The notes under the pieces were generated by a model. The model saw only the letters and a program-made list of their open reading frames with translations. It had not been told where the DNA came from and ran no database searches. Positions 12,001-19,699 of a stretch of 64,000 bases of DNA are shown here, piece after piece. Every line of letters begins with the position of its first letter. Positions within the stretch are counted from its first letter, which is position 1. The translations under genes and the position numbers were made by a program. This stretch comes from Cliona cf. orientalis (Eukaryota; Porifera; Demospongiae; Clionaida; Clionaidae): positions 5,208,001 through 5,272,000 of the forward strand of contig OZ005689.1 of the NCBI GenBank assembly GCA_963930775.1, written 5' to 3'.

Positions 12001-15000
12001 AATTCATATCAGGTAAAGCGTGTGGCAAGTATAGCATGTTTTGTCCTTTGTCTACAAGCATGCTATCAACTTCATCAACAAACACATTGTTATACGAACG
12101 ATTAGTTCGAATCTCACGATCGTAGAAGTCGGTTTCTAGAATATCTCTTTGAAAACTGCCAATATCTCCGTAAATTACATCAGAATTGTACACGTCTTGC
12201 CTTTTTTTAAGGTCCTCATGACAGCAATGAGACACAGATACTTGAAACAGCTCATAGAGTGGCTTTTGGTTTGTAGCATCTCGAGTAGCCAGGACAGAAG
12301 AACTAGTGACAATGTCAACTTTTTCACCACACAGAGCTTTGTAGATGGCTACCATACACAGGATCATTGTTTTTCCTTCTCCGGTTGATATTTGCTGCAT
12401 TAGCTTGGTACCTTGTAATGCACCTCCTTGTGCTGATAAATCTTGACAGAAAAGTAAACTGGCCACCATTTGTGTGTCCCTGGGGACAACTCTTTTCATG
12501 TGCTTTTCCGATTCATAAAAAAGAGTAATACCCCTTCGGATCACTGCAAATGCTTCTGTGAGTAAAGGATCATCGAAAGTAATTCTTCTCTTACAGGTAG
12601 CAACCATTGGTTTGAAAATATCAACCCAATGTGCTATATACTCTTTACTATATTTACAAATAGACATAGTTTGAAACTTTCGTTTCCAACTCTCATCTGT
12701 GACTCTGTGAGAGAGCCTAGAATGTTCCTTTTCAATTTCTTTGATTTTATCCACTTTTGTCACTATGGCCTTCAATTTACACATCAGATGCTCATCTGGT
12801 GACAGTTGTTTGATAATGAACTGAATAATATCCTGGGCTGTACGTTGTTTTTTTCTTTCTGATTTCCAGTCATAGGATTGAAGATGATCAATGGCTTCTG
12901 TCAGTGAGCTAAATTTCTTTAGTTGTTTTATGGCAATTTCAAGCATCCATTCCCTGCTGGCACTTTTTTCAAACAATAATAGTAAATCTGCACCTGGCAC
13001 TTTCTCTTTTTTTGCAGAAAGCAGATCCATGAAATTAGTTACCTCTCGCTCACCGTAGTGTCTTTTAAGTTGATGGATATGTGTTAGCATCTGATCACAA
13101 GTATCGTTGTTACAATCAGCCATATCTTGGAGGGAAAGGCGTAAACTAAGTTCACTTAACTTGTGATGCCAAAATGAGAGCTCTTTGCTAGACAAATCTT
13201 GAACATATATTTGCATGATGTAAATGGTATTCAGATAGTGAGCATGCAAACCTCGACCATTGCAGTATAGCTGAATAGTGTTTTCATCAATAGTTGGTGA
13301 AAACACTCCGGTGCAATCAATTAATCCTATTTCGTACATTTCATCAAATACATCTTTTGGTGATTTTTCAGGCCAAGCTTTTGCGATTCCTTGCTCTGTA
13401 ACCAGGGTGCATAACTGTTGCTTAATAAAAGTCAACTTCATACATTTTAGCACCTTTAAGAATTCTACCTGAAAGCTGTCACCTTTTGGAGGCGATTCTT
13501 CCAAAAATATATTATAGAAGGTGCAGTAAAGTGATTTATCAAAACAAGTAGACACGTCCTCGATTTCCTGCTTCACATTCACAACAAACTGAGGGTCATC
13601 AGCTTGGTACTGTTTTCTCACATTGAACAAAATTAACTGTTCTACCCATTGGGAAGGAGGACAAAATGAAAATATATCATAAGGAATATCTTGTGCTATT
13701 TGTGCTTGCTGTAGCAGAGAGGTGATTTGGAATTCATAGCTGTTTTGAGAATCGTGCGGCAGGGACAGTTTTTCAATTTTGTCTTGTAACTCTTCACAGT
13801 TGTCAGGAATACCATCTTTTACCATTTCTTCTATTTGGATCCATAAGTTATTGATATCAAGTTGGCTCACAAGCAATGCATCTGGGAAATTGATATGCTC
13901 ACCGTCTAAGGTCACTTTGTCATGTTTAATTCTCATTTGAAATCGCTGATCCATTTTACGGGTCCTCTGTATTAAGACCATACTTGTCTCATCACCAGAG
14001 TGTTCTATTTCATCAATTTGATAAGATTTTTCTTGATAAATGATACAGCCTTCTTTATAGGCATAAAGTTCCTCTTTTTTAGACAATAGCTTATCACAGA
14101 ATTGATCTTCCAATTTTCCTTTGCTTAACAACAGATCGAGTTTGTTTTGAATGTATGTCATAATAAATATGAGATCATTGTCACTAATGGTGGAAGAATA
14201 CGCTTCATATTCTTCTTTAATGGCTTGCAAAATGTTTGGAACATGAAATTTTCCGAAACTAGTTTCATTGGCATCATTGATAAAGATCATCAACATTTCT
14301 AGAGCTGATGTAATGTCAGCATGAAACGGCAAATCTGTGCTGCAGAAGCTCTCAAAATCTGGCAAAGCTTTACTGTGAGGAGTAATTATTCTCTTCCTTT
14401 TTTCAAAGAATTTATTGTAAGTTTTGTCAACATTTTGAATGTACTTGTGCTCGTGCTCTGAATCTGCAGCTGCACATGCCATGATTTCTCTATGAACGGT
14501 GACACATTTTTGCTGGTACTTTGGATTCACACAGGAGAGACGTTCAGTAAGCATTTGATGAGCACTTGTGAGAACGCTCCATTGATACTTCTTTATGAGA
14601 ACTGGCCGAATAGTGTGTACAAAATGTTCAACTTGAGTCTTAAAATTGGGGGAAACACACTCTTTGGCAGTTTCCAGGAGGTGAAACACTTGCTTGATTG
14701 ATTCAGTATGCATATGGCTTAAAGGCATGACTACAACACAAGGCACAAAAACAGTGTCCAGTATTTGACACATGTCTCTGGAGTTAGGCTCACTCAACAC
14801 AAATTTTTGTGACCTGCGGTATTTATGTTCAGATTGTATTTTGTGTTGTTGCTGCTCCTGCTCCTGCTGCAAAGCATCCAATTGTTTTTTGATGAGTGAT
14901 TTTATTCTGGTATACTTTTCCATTGTGGGCTGATCAGTAGACATAAGAAATTTTTTTATCTTTCTTTGATAGCCATTGATTACCTTGAAGCAATTGATAC

Positions 15001-15019
15001 GATTCAAATACAAGTTCAC
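6089..15019 (-). CDS. Giant SecA-like ATPase protein, main frame (2976 codons), metazoan
   Basis: One uninterrupted frame. In this numbering (residue 1 at 15019, an artificial GTG; the first ATG in the natural context is at 14943) residues about 850-1400 form a complete SecA-type DEAD motor: Walker A TGEGKT at 879-884, DEVD at 982-985, VTGTLG near 1227, ATNIAGRGTDI with GRGTD at 1350-1354, and GRAARSGDPG at 1386-1395. A TPR-like segment lies near 1540-1575. Two Cys motifs resembling the OTU peptidase active site lie at Cys1993 (DSGLNCM, with HYVAIVHH about 100 residues later) and Cys2896 (DNGSDCLIHAV). A Gly/Ala-rich hydrophobic stretch at about 2405-2500 may be membrane-active. The N-terminal 830 residues are helical and unrecognised. 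Bacterial SecA drives secretion through SecYEG, which animals lack, so the substrate is unknown. Acquisition from bacteria is plausible; the near absence of introns fits that. The two frames upstream probably belong to the same protein. Confidence 0.8.
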   Translation of the reverse strand: MNLYLNRINCFKVINGYQRKIKKFLMSTDQPTMEKYTRIKSLIKKQLDALQQEQEQQQHKIQSEHKYRRSQKFVLSEPNSRDMCQILDTVFVPCVVVMPLSHMHTESIKQVFHLLETAKECVSPNFKTQVEHFVHTIRPVLIKKYQWSVLTSAHQMLTERLSCVNPKYQQKCVTVHREIMACAAADSEHEHKYIQNVDKTYNKFFEKRKRIITPHSKALPDFESFCSTDLPFHADITSALEMLMIFINDANETSFGKFHVPNILQAIKEEYEAYSSTISDNDLIFIMTYIQNKLDLLLSKGKLEDQFCDKLLSKKEELYAYKEGCIIYQEKSYQIDEIEHSGDETSMVLIQRTRKMDQRFQMRIKHDKVTLDGEHINFPDALLVSQLDINNLWIQIEEMVKDGIPDNCEELQDKIEKLSLPHDSQNSYEFQITSLLQQAQIAQDIPYDIFSFCPPSQWVEQLILFNVRKQYQADDPQFVVNVKQEIEDVSTCFDKSLYCTFYNIFLEESPPKGDSFQVEFLKVLKCMKLTFIKQQLCTLVTEQGIAKAWPEKSPKDVFDEMYEIGLIDCTGVFSPTIDENTIQLYCNGRGLHAHYLNTIYIMQIYVQDLSSKELSFWHHKLSELSLRLSLQDMADCNNDTCDQMLTHIHQLKRHYGEREVTNFMDLLSAKKEKVPGADLLLLFEKSASREWMLEIAIKQLKKFSSLTEAIDHLQSYDWKSERKKQRTAQDIIQFIIKQLSPDEHLMCKLKAIVTKVDKIKEIEKEHSRLSHRVTDESWKRKFQTMSICKYSKEYIAHWVDIFKPMVATCKRRITFDDPLLTEAFAVIRRGITLFYESEKHMKRVVPRDTQMVASLLFCQDLSAQGGALQGTKLMQQISTGEGKTMILCMVAIYKALCGEKVDIVTSSSVLATRDATNQKPLYELFQVSVSHCCHEDLKKRQDVYNSDVIYGDIGSFQRDILETDFYDREIRTNRSYNNVFVDEVDSMLVDKGQNMLYLPHALPDMNSLDQIYLEIWSLVNARDFLGFPDEQEQLHSYLRQTILGLIAPNIFTAISDIDVTKSEEIFECLIKEGIISCDEHSLTTTDVSILLHAINTVEFIREKQLQSEVLMVIQQHIETEPVIHVALHSFIKKSLKMWIQSAVNAKYFRPNKEYIVDIDHRESATDHYPKIIIMDNETGVEQESSKWGSGLHQFLQLKHNLRLSTESLKAVYMSNISFFAGRFTNVLGVTGTLGSAEECILFNKLYKEVQIVTIPTNTPSQLQIEVPVCCSSKNNWEEAIDRDVQEKLNQKRVVLLICEDVEGARRLHQCLTSKHKDLKPKLYFSSHQEKLENKGCFKGGQLIIATNIAGRGTDIKLSETVKDSGGLHVCLSYLPPNVRVELQAYGRAARSGDPGSCKMIFYDEMGDMSYAIRRRDLCEAHRVSEIELDYFRNIQFQEELFAKFKDFYNKKRSEYRNKPEERPQLDHCLDCWAFFLDRYTNAIESIPKKSVEKGKTEKNKILRAFEDDVKCKSTLGLSSGRLMQRGHAFMKQAIKRGNEFKNAGNECNYEESIKAYEMVVSQNPRDPFARYYLAAAKLNHSFKSIKSACGYGKEKRRALKQAFYEIIPLFQDKIRRCQHQITMLQLANRHQDQTVTGGTQYFHEQKQHEIDMYIQFISTMQDVIGKDVTQDLFDNPDWGKEGAQVVFEIIKKEFAKKCHIAKTYTDRLKRLLTCETSYHTYQAKIKETVNALCHSKPPDISVTKEDFTGIFPDKQEFWNLLKKDDLITRETVRKEAENPPKEEKVAYWNPTIDVSHVRLEKWDCVTTESFAWIDGVSGREQEIFSHLKENQVLNDNGQLITLDLARPFQLPESLAPYYKSIKDTLWNHAIYRFVLYHLSKSGEIDMESDISDCDHSEHSMSKQSATVPLKPTTVIDILISMNRKANTCSAHEIQHIQAPSSGPVRHSQISDDNCDLLAIEDHFPSEIMNKEFSQLLTAHNLRATCVSDSGLNCMINAMMQHAKQDYFTPSFKEAEEIRKKLQQKYPGSCTAGMLHCDDEVANEILKLVNDTCSSKVGKVSVVMASSEGPIIYGGTCDQRFSQSQHAVLWQRGEHYVAIVHHQDMIGARYQGDTSVIREDEIPKLNLYQLHQLERMRIVTKTEDGSFRICKPIEEIESILAAEKLKSDSALSEEDEDKMIKFIQLKLEVDFRTLSNSERQLPVDQHVLLYDDLHKYAVIKEVKVKKKAKEIERKCSDLHIKDSFRLTDEFKYITGTRLCYFDSEVLNYYLQLKKMPQLNSFEQEEISSFLSSREAIGCLLSTHDFNDWPTGIENAFRSDSVKFLDPTQTKGVKDFVNLMFKLRHNENFIVSILKGQVSTILELDTPEITLRRLADVFDDQIQEKGDVIQWFVDNQCDLIIDLAEEKWSWKTIITASCIIALGVAQIALGAVLLVATGGAGSLVCNGLISEGVSDMIFGIEGLIRGHCNWSQYFDHKIMSVILTVATAGIGAYLSGGKIASRYTFKAFGTASEEVAKVMAKETGKSFGKVMAKQVCKRIGNEVLGAVKDIGINLICDFIVSKMSQAIDVFSDHIVNSFDSMSEDTDLQEKMSDFLRREHPEKAERYLHEIFNRVSQQKSFLTIWDSIEDKVKTGAKVITDAHDAAAKKLEMLEIKLGGGRLIKCIKNISRFAPFITEAVKIGLVKVKMEMLKEDLKQALDQHQIAEHNETSLNESDIDRIKKQEIQGMKKYLSQEVSQRGKSIASMGVQMVRKAGGAIVKKAGHKIKGHLEMKQLEKYEHQLSTAKKDENHSMIIKYERKMQRLMACTRNPKVYAKLIQSHDAVLGPGFAIPVLEKKIGRPIRIVNKDGETLPNVQKQYAKGEPVVITFTPGKGDQPGQFFIKGHKGFSVSGDNGSDCLIHAVMAGAGISRSDYTAKDIRKDIAKACLDPEHPCYGYIRSGIARTFVKIGLTGGRRIGKSRKSKKIEELSTEGIKRKN

Positions 15020-16511
15020 CAGCCTCAGGTACTACTGCCTTAGATACAGCTCTTATATCAACATCATCAACAGTTGAATTCAATTCAAATATGCTGAATT
15101 GTTGTACTTGTTTGTAGTGCTGTTTTACATGTGTTATTTCCAATTCGTTAAGTTTTTCATGAATGGTCGCTTCCAAACTCTCTAAAGACTGAATCAGTGA
15201 GTAGTGATCTTGCAGTTCAAGCCTCTCGTTTGCAAGGAGTTGAAACTCCAATTGCAGTGCAGCTCGATCAATTGGTTTGGCAATTGTTGCTTCTACAGTC
15301 TGATGTTGTTCTTCTGCCTTTCCATGTTTTGCTTCACGATTTTGCTTTGTTGGACATTTGTTAGATCTGCTGGCTTGGAAAAATCCAATATCCCCATCTC
15401 CATTGTTAATGCTTGAGTTACCCAAACGGTGTGAAACACTCTTATCATAATAATAAGCCCCTCTCCCTAGTTCATTGGTTTGACTGCTATTTTTCCATGA
15501 CAAAACATCAATAAAAAAACCGTGATACTCTAATTTCTGTTTAAGTGATGCATCAACAATCAAGTGGTCTTTCTTCCGTTCTGCAATTGCACGCTTGCCA
15601 GCTTCACCAGTTTTTCCTGCTCTGCCTGGCTGGCCTGGGTCATTTACTAGTTTGATACTACTGTGACTTGGTTGGCAACCATTTTTGCTCAGAATTTGTA
15701 TTTGTCCACCTTTTCCTCCTCCGCCTCTCTTCCCTCCTGTACCTGCATTTCCTCCATCTGCACTCTCGCCATCTTTGGATAATGAGCACACAAAACCATA
15801 GCATTCAAATGTCCATCCTTGATTAACTAAACCAAACAAGATTTGAACCCCATCTGATCTTTTTCCATATGCATAATAATTTTCAAATAATATGCCGAAA
15901 GATTTGCTTCTTTTTTCCACATCTCTGTAGAAGTGTTCAATTGCATTAGTGTAATTATACGCTTCACCACCATAGGTTATTCCTTTGCTATAATGACTAA
16001 GATTATCTTCTACACTCTCCTTTTTCTTCCCATCCTGACCATTGCCACCATCTTGACCATTACCACCATTTCCGCCGCACGATGTGAGTGTTAATTTTTT
16101 GGAGTTTAGAATTTCATCTGCACAGATCAGGATGTTTCCTCCACTCATACCAGGTGAGCCATGTTCACCATTGTCTCCGTGTGCCCCTGCACCATAATCG
16201 CCTGAGCGCCAGTATTTCTTAGAGTTACCATCCATAGCACGACTAGTCGGTGCACTTCGACCGTCTTCACCAGATACATCAATTTCATGCACATCATTGA
16301 CAACAATTTTGGAGGTAACAATTGCTACATTTTTACCAGCCCATAGTGTGCCATCCATTGAGGCATCTATGTATAGGCATTCTGTACACAAAAAGTGAAT
16401 TTCATCGCACTTGCTGACATTATATGATCCCAGAACATCCGATAATGAAAGGCTAGCTGCTTTGATGGTTATCTTGCAATGGTTTCCCCTATTTTCCTTG
16501 TATTCAATCAA
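14934..16511 (-). CDS. Gly-rich module frame of the SecA-like giant gene
   Basis: About 525 codons with no ATG at the left border (the frame opens at a TTG right after a stop), so it is most likely an internal part of one gene with the frames on either side. Residues about 25-90 contain short hydrophobic strand-like repeats. Residues 93-165 and 255-315 are rich in GGNGGNGQDG and GTGGKRGGGGKGG type loops, suggesting a beta-solenoid with Gly turns. Residues 405-525 are helical. It ends 85 nt inside the 2976-codon frame. Either a 7-A run near 14948-14954 carries one extra base, or an intron with donor after 15009 and acceptor before 14928 (phase 0 to phase 0, 82 nt) joins the two. Function not recognised. 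Confidence 0.68.
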   Translation of the reverse strand: MIEYKENRGNHCKITIKAASLSLSDVLGSYNVSKCDEIHFLCTECLYIDASMDGTLWAGKNVAIVTSKIVVNDVHEIDVSGEDGRSAPTSRAMDGNSKKYWRSGDYGAGAHGDNGEHGSPGMSGGNILICADEILNSKKLTLTSCGGNGGNGQDGGNGQDGKKKESVEDNLSHYSKGITYGGEAYNYTNAIEHFYRDVEKRSKSFGILFENYYAYGKRSDGVQILFGLVNQGWTFECYGFVCSLSKDGESADGGNAGTGGKRGGGGKGGQIQILSKNGCQPSHSSIKLVNDPGQPGRAGKTGEAGKRAIAERKKDHLIVDASLKQKLEYHGFFIDVLSWKNSSQTNELGRGAYYYDKSVSHRLGNSSINNGDGDIGFFQASRSNKCPTKQNREAKHGKAEEQHQTVEATIAKPIDRAALQLEFQLLANERLELQDHYSLIQSLESLEATIHEKLNELEITHVKQHYKQVQQFSIFELNSTVDDVDIRAVSKAVVPEAGELVFESYQLLQGNQWLSKKDKKISYVY

Positions 16512-17199
16512 TTCTCAATAACTTTGAAACATTACCCATGTTCCCTTTAAGCTGCAGGGCATCTACTCTGAGCAATTTTTGAAGTCTAGCTATTTCTGAA
16601 TCACCTAACACACTCTTTTCAGTGATTTCAAGACATTTCTTTATCTCTCTTTGCCTGGAGGTGAGACTTTTCACCCATTCATAACTGGTTAGTCGAGATT
16701 TGATGGACTCACTAATGACATCGATATTATCCAATTTGCATCGAACCTGCTGAGCTAGTTCAATCAATTCCTTAAGAATGCCTTTCTTTGTGGTCACTAT
16801 GAGATCACTGATATCCAAATGGGTTGCTAGAGCAAGATCTTTCGTAAGAACATTTGAGTCACCTAGATAGACCACTAGTGGTCCTTGAGAATCAGCTATT
16901 TTTGATATGTACTTTTTCAAAAATTCAATCAGACTTTCTTTGTCTGCTATGGGAAGAACAGCAGCAGTAAGAGTTTGAATTTCAGAAACTTTATCCTTTG
17001 CATCATGTGAGTCTTTTATGTGCTTCATAAACTTAGTAGGAAGCACTTGTGCAACACTTAAAGATAAATCTTTGAAGTAGTCACTGATAGCTAGCGACTG
17101 GATCAATGGTGGATCTTCCTTGTGCTGAGCAACAATAGTATTCAAGCCAGGTTGGAGAGGATCAAATGGCACAATTTGCCAGGCAGATTGGCAAGCCAT
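16504..17199 (-). CDS. N-terminal frame of the SecA-like giant gene (231 aa)
   Basis: Starts at a good ATG (17199) after an AT-rich spacer and is the only clear start for the whole locus. The protein is soluble, mostly helical, has no signal peptide and no domain that I recognise; a Leu-rich C-terminal helix ends at the stop. The stop at 16504 overlaps the opening of the next frame by 8 nt. A join by a short intron is possible (for example donor after ATGG near 16540, acceptor about 78 nt downstream, phase 1 to phase 1), as is a one-base assembly error. The small overlap would be odd for independent animal genes, so I treat it as the first piece of one protein of roughly 3,700 residues. Confidence 0.65.
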   Translation of the reverse strand: MACQSAWQIVPFDPLQPGLNTIVAQHKEDPPLIQSLAISDYFKDLSLSVAQVLPTKFMKHIKDSHDAKDKVSEIQTLTAAVLPIADKESLIEFLKKYISKIADSQGPLVVYLGDSNVLTKDLALATHLDISDLIVTTKKGILKELIELAQQVRCKLDNIDVISESIKSRLTSYEWVKSLTSRQREIKKCLEITEKSVLGDSEIARLQKLLRVDALQLKGNMGNVSKLLRID

Positions 17200-17713
17200 T
17201 ATCTTGAAATTTCCTATTATAATTTATAAAATGTATAATTAATAATACCGGTAATATTACAACTTAAAATGGATTAATTTCCAGCTCTTATTCGAGGGTG
17301 GCATTTGGTAATGGTTGTGTCTACAGTAACAGCACATGTACTCTAAAGTTTATCTTTAGGGTACTATCATGTAGCCAACCAAATAATTTTTTTGGGAGAA
17401 AAAAGGTCAATATCAAAAGCGAATCCTCTACTTTTTATCCCAGCTACCAGAGTCCTAGCCCACTCAGCTATCTCTGCCAGCAATATGCTACACCAAAGCA
17501 GGACGTCCTTTAGTCTAGCCCTATTCCCCCCGCCATAACCGTCCCCTCCCCCCCTCCCAATTTCTGGGCCTAAAAAAAAAAAAAAATACTATTTATGGCT
17601 TATCTGCGGGCTGTCGACTTCCACAGGTGCAGTATAGGCTTTTATCTATGGTACAGGCCATGAATTAATTTGGAGTGGCCTAATGATATAGAGATTGTGT
17701 TTGCGTGTATAGC
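17200..17713. other. Intergenic, possible promoter of the SecA-like gene
   Basis: AT-rich next to the start at 17199, then a C-rich tract and a 15-A run near 17572-17586. No ORF and no clear transcription element. Confidence 0.4.
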
Positions 17714-18544
17714 ATGGCGGTTGCCCCTGAATGTAAGATTTCAGTCTTAGTTGTGGACGGAGTACTTGGAGCCCTTCACAGGCTTGGTGTCCCTTTGCCA
17801 GCTCTTGCATCTATGCAAGAGGCAGGAGTCCTTCTAACTGAGGCATCTTGGAACATCAGGAAGTCAACTGCTGGACTATCCCTCACTCTCTTCTGGCCCA
17901 GCAATCCTGCCAAGCCTGAGTCAGCTGTGGCCCCATATAGTAATAGTATTGGTAAAGTAAGTAAATCTAAGAAGAGAAGGATGAGAAGACTGAAGCGCAA
18001 GGGAAAGCCTGAGAGTATGAATGATGAAGTAACTGAAGTTGGCTCTGAAATCCTGCCACCACAACCTACTGCTGTTACTGAGGCTTGTCAACCTCCCAGT
18101 TCACCACCTCATTCTGAGTCTAATGGAAAGAATCTGGCTGCCCACAAGGATGATGATCATTTTGATGATATCTCTGTATGCCATGAGTGCCCTAAAAGCG
18201 TCATTTCTGAGTCACAGCTGAGTCCATCTGTTATTGATCCTCCAGTCTTCTACTATGAGTCAAATGATACTCCTGGTGTTTGTGTTGAGCGTGGTGATGA
18301 CTCATTTAGTTGGTGACCTGTGAAGATCAGTAGGAGTGCACTGAAAGTCGGTGATGTTGACTCCAGTGAATGCAGTGATGTTGATATTGATGAATGTCTC
18401 TCTTTGTCTTACCATCCAAGGGAAGGAGTACCAGGTTTTGAGATTGAGACTCAGGAAGATGCATTCTGGGCTCCCATTGCACATAGGACACGCAAGCGTC
18501 TCAAGTTAAAGTCTACATGTGGATCATTGTCAAAAACTTCTTAG
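17714..18544 (+). pseudogene. Unrecognised ORF (277 codons) interrupted by one in-frame TGA
   Basis: From ATG 17714 the frame runs 200 codons to TGA at 18314-18316, then continues in the same frame for 76 more codons to TAG at 18542-18544. The first part has a hydrophobic globular start (VDGVLGALHRLGVPLP), a Trp-containing SWNIRKSTAGLSLTLFW stretch, a basic KSKKRRMRRLKRKGK patch, then Ser/Pro/Asp-rich sequence. The part after the TGA is of the same acidic, Ser-rich kind and ends with a basic patch (HRTRKRLKLK). The even composition on both sides of the TGA suggests a nonsense mutation in a longer protein, or readthrough. It has no introns and lies in repeat-rich DNA, so a transposon gag-like or capture origin is possible. 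No family recognised. Confidence 0.5.
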
Positions 18545-18709
18545 TAATTAAATTTTAATTAATCATACGTCTACAGTACTATTATTGCACCTTTTGGTGG
18601 TGTGTGAAACAAATAATAATAATAATAATTAATTTTACGTATACTCTGTAACTGGAATGGAATCTGCACGTACACGTATGACGTCGTGCATATTTAGGAG
18701 CAACGTATA

Positions 18710-19319
18710 CAGTGGAACTTCTCATAACGGACCCTCCCAGGAGCGACCACCCACTATATAACGGACAACCGCTATGGAACGGATTGAATTTGCCATAGAC
18801 TTAGTACATTACGAACCTCCGAGAAGCGGACAACCTCTCAATTCACTATAACGGACGGATTGTTCGGACCCGATTGAACCTCTCAGTATAATTTTATTTC
18901 TAAATAGCGGACGGCCAGGAAGCCACACCCCTTTTCGCGGCCAGTGACGTAATTGCTGGAGCCATGATCGATCCTGTCCTGGCGCTGCGCCTGTGGCCAG
19001 GTCCTTCCCCGGCCCCCTTCGTAGGAGGGGCGCTATCTTGAAGGTGGGGTCTTGTTACATGATACAATTCAAGACTTAGTGTGGTCTATATATTATATAC
19101 GGTACTTAAATTGAAGTAGCTAGACTCATATCCTAGCTGCTTTCCTGTTGATTCTTTCTCCAGTCACCTCTGCAGCTATAATATACCTATCATAATGTGT
19201 AGACTATAATATTATAATAATTATTATGTAAAATTGTCTCCGCTTCTGTAAAAGGACAACCTCCATATAAAGGACAAAAGGCCTGCTCCCAATGTGTCCG
19301 TTATTCGGAAGTTCTACTG
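18710..19319. mobile_element. 610-bp pogo/Tigger-like MITE
   Basis: Begins CAGTGGAACTTCTCATAACGG and ends CGGAAGTTCTACTG, inverted to each other, with TA on both sides. The interior repeats the word GCGGACAACCTC several times. The same structure and words occur at 57167-57724. CAGT ends with a TA duplication are typical of Tc1/mariner and pogo elements. No transposase ORF. Confidence 0.75.
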
Positions 19320-19699
19320 TATGAACATAGCAACCTATGGCACCGTCTACTTCCATGTAGCACCACACGGCTATAGCATTAATTGCTACAGACTGTATTT
19401 TCATATATTCTCTGCTCACACTCAGCTAGCTGCAGGCTGCATCTTTGAAGGCTCAATCACTAAAGTTCTCTGGTATAATAAGGCTCAGATCTTTTCATAG
19501 TAATTAAGCTACACTGAGGTGATACCACTTGGTGTACCATTTTCGACACTATAGGCTAAGCAGGAAAATATGCTGCCTTTGTAGCTATTCCATTGCTATG
19601 TTGTTACTATAATTGGGGCGAACGGGAATGAACTAGCTGCGTGAATGAGATATATGTCCAGGGGGACTGCTTGCAGCAGGCACAGATACCACCACATTA

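Noticed and set aside
6089..17199. Bacterial contamination as the source of the SecA-like frames
   Set aside because: No operon neighbours, AT-rich with flanks made of the same repeat landscape, and intron-bearing animal genes on both sides; still worth a coverage check.
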